This document shows, in pieces, positions 1-5,300 of a DNA stretch of 7,195 nucleotides. Positions within the stretch are counted from its first letter, which is position 1. Each line of letters begins with the position of its first letter. The notes below the pieces were generated by a model that was not told the DNA's origin, made no database searches, and was given only the letters and a program-made list of their open reading frames with translations. Source of the DNA: Dialister sp. CAG:486 (GTDB taxonomy: Bacteria > Bacillota > Negativicutes > Veillonellales > Dialisteraceae); the NCBI GenBank assembly GCA_000434475.1, contig FR879463.1:1-7195 (forward strand). The letters run 5' to 3'. The position numbers were made by a program, and so were the translations under genes.

Positions 1-95
1 CGATGCCGCTGCGGTCTTTGCGCGCTAAGAAAAGGCGAATTCATTGCAGAGTATAATCGGAAAGGGGACATTGGCAGCAGGCGGCTTTCTCGTAA

Positions 96-254
96 CGTCA
101 TTTCGAGCGAAGTCGAGAAATCTTCCTTGCCCTGCGGTTATCCATGTCAGTGTGAAAATGAAAATCAACGTCTTTGTGTTTCGTTTCCCTGCTGTATCAC
201 GTCGGCCGTTTATGGGTCTGCCAGAAAGATCCCTCGGCTGCGCTCGGGATGACG
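96..254. repeat. Imperfect inverted-repeat element with GAGCGNAG-type ends
   Basis: The 31-nt left end (96-126, beginning CGTCATTTCGAGCGAAG) and the 31-nt right end (224-254) are inverted copies matching at 24 of 31 positions by eye. Several of the differences would still pair as G-U in RNA. The interior (127-223) is AT-richer and non-coding. Ends of the form GTCATTTCGAGCGAAG...GAGAAATCTT are a common dispersed intergenic repeat style in bacterial genomes, so a small non-autonomous (MITE-like or REP-like) element is the likely identity. No transposase or target-site duplication was identified. The left end also resembles the core of composite repeat C at 7009-7049. Confidence 0.6.
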
Positions 255-262
255 AAACGGGG

Positions 263-309
263 AGCGGATGGTTTCTCACTCGTTTTCAGATCGCTGCCAT
301 CCATCCGCT
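263..309. repeat. 9-bp perfect inverted repeat
   Basis: AGCGGATGG at 263-271 is the exact reverse complement of CCATCCGCT at 301-309, with a 29-nt spacer. It could fold as a long-loop hairpin or be the ends of a decayed repeat unit. No T-run follows on either strand, so it is not a typical terminator. Confidence 0.45.
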
Positions 310-393
310 TTCTTCGGTGTGTCCCTCTTCAACGAGTTCGCAGCGGGGAGGAATGCCTGAAGGACTGTGGAGAGCGTTCTTCTTGTATCGTCA

Positions 394-415
394 GCCTTCC
401 TCAAGCGGGGAAGGC
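394..415. repeat. Hairpin (9-bp stem, AAGC loop) next to repeat copy A
   Basis: GCCTTCC at 394-400 pairs with GGAAGGC at 409-415. A T-G pair (401/408) and a C-G pair (402/407) extend the stem to nine pairs around the loop AAGC at 403-406. There is no T-tract on either side, so a terminator role is not supported. A related CCTC...GGGGAA sequence appears beyond the matching hairpin of copy C near 7155-7168, which suggests this hairpin belongs to the outer edge of the composite repeat. Confidence 0.5.
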
Positions 416-424
416 CAATCGGTG

Positions 425-437
425 GCGGCTTTGCCGC
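425..437. repeat. GC hairpin of composite repeat copy A
   Basis: GCGGC at 425-429 pairs with GCCGC at 433-437 around a TTT loop. The equivalent hairpins are at 2000-2012 (TTC loop) and 7127-7141. The last of these has a different stem sequence but still pairs perfectly. Confidence 0.6.
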
Positions 438-554
438 AGTATAAAGAAAGGCGATGCTTGAGGTTCGGTGGATAGCAGATTTCCCGTTTCAATTCTCTTG
501 ACATAGGCCGCCCCGCCGCGAATGACAAAGATTTTTCGGCAACGCTTTCAATGA

Positions 555-570
555 TGATACGGGAGTATCA
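555..570 (-). repeat. Perfect 6-bp hairpin downstream of larA
   Basis: TGATAC at 555-560 and GTATCA at 565-570 are perfect inverted repeats around a 4-nt loop, 29-44 nt beyond the larA stop. In the direction of larA transcription no U-run follows, so it is at best a weak or Rho-assisted 3' end, or a stabiliser of the mRNA end. Copies B and C keep the central ACTCCC at this position but lack the same perfect stem. Confidence 0.4.
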
Positions 571-575
571 CCCCT

Positions 576-603
576 AATCCCTAGTCACTAGTCACCAGCT
601 ACT
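576..603 (-). repeat. Heptamer tandem array A, overlapping the larA stop codon
   Basis: Four contiguous 7-bp units on the + strand are AATCCCT, AGTCACT, AGTCACC and AGCTACT. The last unit (597-603) contains the larA stop codon (599-601 on the - strand, TAG) and two bases of the final Lys codon. Seven is not a multiple of three, so a run of CTAG-containing units places stops in several frames. Confidence 0.75.
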
Positions 604-1900
604 TCTTCAAGTACGGCACGACGGCGCTGCCGTGGGGGATGATATTGATGGCGTAGTTTGTCTTGCCTTCGTCTTCGAGCTGCTTCTGGGCGAGCTGCCA
701 GGCTTCTTCGACGGTGGCGACGGGGATCTGGTGGGTCTTTTCGCGGAGGATGTCGAAGTTTTCCGGACGGGTGACGATGTAGACGGTGTGGGTGAGGGCG
801 GTGTTCAGGTTTTCAAAGGCTACGAAGAAGGGGATGGTGAAGCAGTCGCGCAGGCCCTTTTCCATATCGACCAGGTTCTTGTACTTGAAGCTGCCGAGGT
901 AGGCGGCGGGTTCCATGATGTCTTCGGCTTCGATCATGGTGATGATGATGCCGCCTTTCTTGGTGGCGATCTCAGCCGTGGAGTAGCACTTGGTTCCCTG
1001 ATACAGGTTCGTGTCCTTCGGATAGCCGCCGGCGGAGACGATGGTGACGTCGGCCTGTTGCTTCATCGGGACTTTCTGGAGGCGGTAGGTCTCCTTCGTG
1101 CCTTCGAGCCATGCTTCGTAGGGGTCGCCGCCGACCATGGAGGAGATGCGGCCTTCTTCATTGATGATGGAGTGGACGAGGAAGCAGGGGTGTACCATGT
1201 CGCAGGCTTCCTGCATGTCACTGGATACGGGATTTCCTTCGATCTTTAAGAGCTTGGCGTCAGGGTTGAGGCCGCTGCCGAGGGTGGCTCCGAGGGCGTG
1301 GCAGTGGTTCTGCTGAACGGTGTCGAAGCCGGCAACGCCCGGGAGGATGAGCTTGCGGCCGCCGCCGAAGCCGGCCATGTCGTGGGTGGAGACGGCATTG
1401 ATGAGGATGACCTTGTCAGCATCTACGACGCGCTTGTCGATCCAGACTTCGGTGCCGAGGGTGGTCTTTCCGAGGTAGGTCTGCTGGGATTTGTCGGTGG
1501 AGATATGCTGGTACATGGTGATGCGGCGGGCGACTTCTTCGCCGACGCAGGTGATGTTCTCTTCGTCGGTGTGGGGGCGGTGGGTGCCTTGCGCGAAGAC
1601 GATATAGATGTCCTTGTCGGGGATGCCGGCGAGGTTCAGTTCGTCTACGACGTAGATCAGAAATTCGGAGGCGCGGTTCCAGGCGCGGGTGATGTCGGCG
1701 ACGACGAGGCAGACTTTGTCGCCGCTCTTTACGACTTCCTTCAGCGGGGCGCTGCCGATCGGGCTTCGCATAGCAGCAAGGGTCGCTTCTTTGACGTCGC
1801 AGGCGGGTGTCGGGACGCCTTCCAAGATATCAGAAATATGGTCTTCCGGCAGCATGACGGACTGCACGCCGCGGCCGAATGCGAGTTTGAATTCTTTCAT
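599..1900 (-). CDS. larA: LarA-family nickel-dependent lactate / 2-hydroxyacid racemase
   Basis: The 433-residue product matches the LarA family, whose members interconvert D- and L-lactate (or related 2-hydroxyacids) in the cytoplasm by hydride transfer to a nickel-pincer nucleotide cofactor. The length is close to that of Lactobacillus plantarum LarA (about 424). Key residues, matched to that enzyme from memory, are as follows. D69 and R72 in the DITR motif correspond to D72/R75. H107 in GTHRPHT corresponds to catalytic H108. H173 corresponds to the second catalytic His. K183 in GFGGGRK is the Lys that covalently holds the cofactor. H199 is the probable nickel ligand. No signal peptide or membrane segment is seen. 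The ATG at 1900 has AAGGAGG nine bases upstream. The cofactor genes larB, larC and larE are not in the window, so if the enzyme is active they must be elsewhere. LarA homologues vary in substrate, so lactate itself is an inference. The stop codon lies inside a heptamer repeat array. Confidence 0.88.
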   Translation of the reverse strand: MKEFKLAFGRGVQSVMLPEDHISDILEGVPTPACDVKEATLAAMRSPIGSAPLKEVVKSGDKVCLVVADITRAWNRASEFLIYVVDELNLAGIPDKDIYIVFAQGTHRPHTDEENITCVGEEVARRITMYQHISTDKSQQTYLGKTTLGTEVWIDKRVVDADKVILINAVSTHDMAGFGGGRKLILPGVAGFDTVQQNHCHALGATLGSGLNPDAKLLKIEGNPVSSDMQEACDMVHPCFLVHSIINEEGRISSMVGGDPYEAWLEGTKETYRLQKVPMKQQADVTIVSAGGYPKDTNLYQGTKCYSTAEIATKKGGIIITMIEAEDIMEPAAYLGSFKYKNLVDMEKGLRDCFTIPFFVAFENLNTALTHTVYIVTRPENFDILREKTHQIPVATVEEAWQLAQKQLEDEGKTNYAINIIPHGSAVVPYLKK

Positions 1901-1909
1901 GGATGAGAT

Positions 1910-1916
1910 CCTCCTT
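1910..1916 (-). promoter_or_regulatory. Ribosome binding site of larA
   Basis: The - strand reads AAGGAGG nine bases before the ATG at 1898-1900. This is a near-perfect anti-16S match and supports this start over internal ATGs. Confidence 0.8.
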
Positions 1917-1944
1917 GGTGGTATGGAAATGGGTATGTCGTCTC

Positions 1945-1950
1945 ATTATA
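1945..1950 (-). promoter_or_regulatory. larA promoter, extended -10 box
   Basis: The - strand has a perfect TATAAT preceded by TGC, giving a TGnTATAAT extended -10. No good -35 hexamer lies 16-18 bp upstream, which is typical of extended -10 promoters. Transcription would start near 1938, giving a leader of about 38 nt. Confidence 0.6.
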
Positions 1951-1973
1951 GCATGAATGGGGAGAGGGAATTA

Positions 1974-1994
1974 GAAATGAGAAATGAGAAATGG
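1974..1994. repeat. GAAATGA tandem repeat, three units
   Basis: Three consecutive 7-bp units (GAAATGA, GAAATGA, GAAATGG) lie just upstream of the larA promoter and directly abut composite repeat copy B. This is a simple tandem repeat. Unit number could vary between strains and could alter the DNA next to the promoter, but no effect can be read from the sequence. Confidence 0.65.
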
Positions 1995-1999
1995 TGGTG

Positions 2000-2012
2000 G
2001 CGGCTTCGCCGC
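2000..2012. repeat. GC hairpin of composite repeat copy B
   Basis: GCGGC at 2000-2004 pairs with GCCGC at 2008-2012 around a TTC loop. It differs from copy A only in the loop. Confidence 0.6.
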
Positions 2013-2174
2013 AGTATAAAGGAAAGTAATGCCCGACCGTTTTTGGGGGGTGACGGGTTTCCCGTTTTCGTTTTTCTGACATTGTCCGCTTGCCCGCGAA
2101 TGACAAAGATTTCTCGGCAACGCTTTCAATGACAATGTGGGAGTCTGACGTCTCTTAGTCTTCCAGTCTTCTGG

Positions 2175-2220
2175 TCACAAGTCCCTAGTCACAAGTCCCT
2201 AGTCACAAGTCACCAGTCAC
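2175..2220 (-). repeat. Heptamer tandem array B
   Basis: On the + strand a 14-bp double unit (TCACAAGTCCCTAG) occurs exactly at 2175-2188 and 2189-2202 and with two changes at 2203-2216. As 7-mers the units are variants of AGTCACY and AGTCCCT. Degenerate units (AGTCTTCC, AGTCTTCT) extend the array leftward to about 2158. Unlike arrays A and C this one does not end a recognisable gene. Confidence 0.75.
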
Positions 2221-2241
2221 TTATTATTTCTGAATTTCCTC

Positions 2242-2271
2242 TTTCCAAACGATTTCCTTCCATGATATAAT
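2242..2271 (+). promoter_or_regulatory. gltB promoter
   Basis: The -10 box TATAAT at 2266-2271 is perfect and is preceded by TGA, making an extended -10. An 18-bp spacer separates it from TTTCCA at 2242-2247, which matches TTGACA at four of six positions. AT-rich DNA just upstream (2221-2239) could act as an UP-like element. The predicted transcription start is near 2278, leaving a leader of about 80 nt that contains a terminator-like hairpin. No binding site for a known regulator such as GltC or TnrA was recognised. Confidence 0.7.
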
Positions 2272-2300
2272 ACGAATTACACACTTCATAGGAAGGTCCG

Positions 2301-2344
2301 AGGTCGGGCGAGGCAGCTAGCGCTGTTTTCGCTCGGCTTTTTTT
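2301..2344 (+). terminator. Terminator-like hairpin in the gltB leader (putative attenuator)
   Basis: The arms 2301-2317 and 2322-2339 can form about 17 pairs around the loop TAGC (2318-2321). The pairing includes several G-U pairs and one bulged T at 2329. The upper stem is CAGC/GCTG and the lower stem is GTCGGGCG with CGCTCGGC. A run of seven T (2338-2344) follows, the classic Rho-independent form for the + strand. No T-run follows on the other strand. The element lies downstream of the gltB promoter and only 14 nt before the ATG, so it cannot simply end an upstream gene without also intercepting gltB transcripts. An attenuator is the inference. No leader peptide ATG and no obvious antiterminator arm were found. 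Confidence 0.65.
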
Positions 2345-2346
2345 GT

Positions 2347-2358
2347 AGGAGAGAAGGA
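2347..2358 (+). promoter_or_regulatory. Ribosome binding region of gltB
   Basis: AGGAG at 2347-2351 is seven bases before the ATG at 2359. A second purine motif, AAGGA at 2354-2358, is six bases before an in-frame ATG at 2365. Either start is possible and the proteins would differ by two residues. The first is preferred for its stronger AGGAG. Both precede the catalytic Cys, so the mature enzyme would be the same. Confidence 0.7.
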
Positions 2359-5300
2359 ATGGGCATGAAAAAATGGAGAGATCTGCCAGAGGCGCAGGGG
2401 CTGTATGACCCCAGAAATGAACATGATGCTTGCGGGATCGGCTTTGTGGCGAATATCCGCGGCGAGCGCTCGTATGGTATTGTCGATGATGCTTTGAAGA
2501 TCTTGGAGAATCTGAAGCACAGAGGCGGTGAGGGCGCAGACCATAAGAGTGGGGATGGTGCGGGGATCCTGACGCAGATCCCGCATGATTTCTTTCATCG
2601 CGAGTGCGAGGTGCTGGGCTTTTCGCTTCCACCGGAGGGAGAGTACGGTGTCGGCATGATCTTTGCGCACCGCTATGAGGATTTCCGCAAGGAGCAGATG
2701 AGGGTCTTCGAGGAGATCGTGAAGGAGGAAGGACAGACGGTCCTTGGCTGGCGCGAGGTGCCGATCGATGAGAGCATCATCGGTGAGGCGGCGCGCTCGA
2801 TCCGTCCGCGTTTTCTGCAGGTCTTCATCGGCAGGAATCCATCGCTTCGGGATCAGATGGATTTCGAGCGCAAGCTCTACATCATCCGGCGGCTTGCGGA
2901 GAAGAAGATCATTCCGCTCTCGGAAGGCATGGGGACGGATTTCTATATCGCCAGCCTGTCCTCGCGCACGATCGTGTACAAGGGGATGCTGACGAGTGAG
3001 CAGCTGCGCCATTTCTATCTGGATCTGTCGGATCTGGACTATAAGACGGCGATGGCGATGGTGCATTCGCGTTTTTCGACGAATACATTCCCGAGCTGGG
3101 CGCGCGCTCATCCGAACCGTTACATTGTCCACAATGGGGAAATCAATACGATCAAGGGGAACATTAACTGGCTGAATGCGCGTGAGAGCAAGTCGCGCCC
3201 GTCGAACGATCCGGAGCTGGTGAAGGCTTTTCCTGTCGTCGATGACACGGGGAGCGACTCGGCGATGTTTGATAACTGCCTGGAGTACATCCACATGGCG
3301 GGGCATTCGCTGGCGCATGCGATGATGGTCATGATGCCGGAGCCGTGGGAAAAGGATCCGGCGATGGATGAGGAGAAGAAGGCATTCTACCGGTATCACA
3401 ATTTCATGATGGAGCCATGGGATGGCCCGGCGGCGATGTGCTTCTGCGATGGCGTCGCCATCGGCGGGATGCTGGATCGCAACGGTCTGCGTCCGGCACG
3501 CTACTATGTCATGAAGGATGATCGTGTCATCCTGTCTTCGGAAGTGGGGGCGGTGCCGGTCGATCAGGAGAATGTGCTCTACAAAGGACGCCTCGAACCG
3601 GGCAAGCTCTTCCTCATCGATACGGCGCAGCAGCGCATCATCAGTGATGAGGAGATCAAGCACACCATGGCGAAGGCGCATCCCTATGCGAAGTGGTGCG
3701 AGGAGCATCTGCTCGATCTGAAGGACTTGGCGAAGGAGGAGAAGGAGCCGGAAGTGCCGGAGGATCTCCTTCTCGAGCAGAAGAATTTCGGCTATACGGT
3801 CGAGGATCTGCGCGATATCCTGACGCCGATGGCGGAGAACGGCAAGGAGCCGATCGGCGCCATGGGGATGGACGCGCCGCTCGCGGTCCTGTCGGAAGCG
3901 CCGCAGCTGCTCTACGACTATTTCCAGCAGAATTTCGCACAGGTCACGAATCCGCCGATCGACGGTGTCCGTGAAAGGATCGTGACCTCGTCCTCGGTCG
4001 TGATCGGCAACATGGCCAATATCATGGATCCGGATGAGAAGGGGACGGCGGCGCTCTTCATCGACCGTCCGCTCATCACGAATGAGGAAATGGAAGTCAT
4101 CAAGCATCTCAATAGCAGCCAGCTGAAGCCGGTCGTGCTTTCGCTGCTCTATCCGGCAGCCGGCGGCGGCCGTGCAATGGAGAAGGCGCTCCATGAGCTT
4201 TTCGCAGCCGCGCTCGCTGCGGTGAGGGATGGGAAGAATATCCTGATCCTCTCTGACCGCGGTGTCGATAAGGATCACATGGCGATCCCGGCGCTTCTCG
4301 CTTCGGCGGGGCTGCACAATGATCTCATCCGAGAGAAGGTGCGTCCGGATGTCGGTATCATTCTGGAGTCGGGCGAGCCGCGTGAGATCCATCATTTCGC
4401 CGCGCTGATCGGTTTCGGCGTGACGGCGATCAATCCGTATCTGGCACTGGAGACGGTGAAGGATCTCGCGGATAAGAACCGCCTGCACGGCAAGAGCGCG
4501 AAGGAAGCGCTCGCAAACTACCTCACGGCAGCGGTGAACGGCATTCTGGGCGTCATGAGCAAGATGGGGATCTCCACCGTCAAGAGCTACCACGGCGCGC
4601 AGATCTTCGAAGCTGTCGGCATCGGCAAGGAGGTGGCGGAGAAATATTTCGGCGGCATCAGCTCTCCGATCGGAGGCATCGGCTTGAAGGAGATCGCCAA
4701 GGAAGCCGAGATGCGCCACGAGGCGGCGTACGAGGGGACCAAGGGACTCTCCTCCGGCGACGTCTATATGTATCACCGGAATGGCGACGAACCGCACATC
4801 CTGACGCCGGAGGCCATCCGTCTTCTGCAGCGGGCATGCCGCACGGGAAGCTATGAGGTCTACAAGGAATTTGCGAAGGTGGTCAATGAGCCGCTCATCC
4901 GTCTTCGTGACCTTTTGGAATTCAATTACCCTGCCGGATGCAGTATCCCGATCGAAGAGGTCGATAGCGTGGACTCCATCGTGCATCATTTCCGTACCGG
5001 TGCGATGAGTTATGGCGCACTCAGCAAGGAAGCCCATGAGTGCATCGCGAAAGCCATGAATGCCCTTGGCAGCCGTAGCAACACCGGGGAAGGCGGCGAG
5101 GATACCGAGCGCTTCGCGCTGCTCCCTGACGGTTCTTCGGTCAATGACGAGATCAAGCAGGTATCGACAGCACGATTCGGCGTCACGGGGAATTACCTCG
5201 TCCACGGCAAAGAGATCCAGATCAAGTGCGCGCAGGGGGCCAAGCCCGGCGAAGGCGGACATCTTCCTGGCAGCAAGGTCGATCCGGCCATCGGCAAGAC

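Larger units (their letters stand above)
1..598. other. Gene-free, repeat-filled region left of larA
   Basis: No convincing gene is present in this stretch of nearly 600 bases. Its open frames run through repeat sequence and change composition along their length, and none has a good ribosome binding site. It contains an imperfect inverted-repeat element at 96-254, a 9-bp inverted repeat at 263-309, a hairpin at 394-415 and composite repeat copy A from 421 to the larA stop. Positions 1-28 could be the last codons of an upstream + strand gene (frame 2 reads DAAAVFAR then TAA at 26-28), but eight codons are too few to call. A TATAAT hexamer at 52-57 has no good -35 box and no gene behind it. Confidence 0.7.
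421..603 (-). repeat. Composite intergenic repeat, copy A
   Basis: Read in the direction of larA transcription, the element consists of a heptamer array (603-576), an ACTCCC-containing hairpin (570-555), a core block (554-516) and a GC hairpin (437-425) preceded by CTTTATACT. The core at 516-554 matches copy B at 2094-2132 at 38 of 39 positions. The outer end at 421-446 matches 1996-2021 at 25 of 26. The sequence between these blocks is much less conserved. It lies directly against the 3' end of larA and overlaps its stop codon. No open frame in it looks coding. A non-autonomous dispersed repeat is the best interpretation. Confidence 0.75.
1996..2220 (-). repeat. Composite intergenic repeat, copy B
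   Basis: This has the same module order as copy A and the same orientation: heptamer array (2220-2175, with degenerate units to about 2158), ACTCCC block (near 2141-2146), core (2132-2094) and GC hairpin (2012-2000) preceded by CTTTATACT. It is longer than copy A because of a divergent middle part rich in G and T runs. It sits between the two divergent promoters. The array end stops about 20 bp short of the gltB -35 region, and the hairpin end lies about 45 bp upstream of the larA -10 box. No gene is visible inside it. Confidence 0.75.

Noticed and set aside
1..28. Possible last codons of an upstream + strand gene (DAAAVFAR, stop TAA)
   Set aside because: The wobble positions are GC-rich as in real genes here, but eight codons at the window edge cannot be told from chance.
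52..57. TATAAT hexamer as a promoter
   Set aside because: There is no TGn extension, no -35 match at 16-18 bp and no gene downstream on the + strand.
25..279. - strand open frame of 84 codons containing RFLDFARND-like text
   Set aside because: This text is the translation of the GAGCGNAG-type dispersed repeat (96-126), a frequent source of spurious hypothetical proteins. There is no ribosome binding site or family match.
425..437. GC hairpins of the composite repeats as terminators
   Set aside because: No T-run follows on either strand in any of the three copies.
44..475. + strand open frame of 143 codons
   Set aside because: It runs through three different repeat units, including the inverted-repeat element and the hairpin of copy A. 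Codon use is unlike the two real genes.
632..1906. Two + strand open frames antisense to larA (632-1249 and 1298-1906)
   Set aside because: These are shadows of larA, whose conserved LarA motifs are all on the - strand. The antisense products are Gly/Asp/Val-rich without motifs.
1897..2106. - strand open frame of 69 codons ending over the larA start
   Set aside because: It is translated composite repeat copy B plus the GAAATGA tandem, and it overlaps the larA promoter and ribosome binding site.
2210..2290. Short - strand frame (MEGNRLERG...) ending at array B as a small gene
   Set aside because: It has only 17 codons from its ATG and lies across the gltB promoter, and nothing about it suggests translation.
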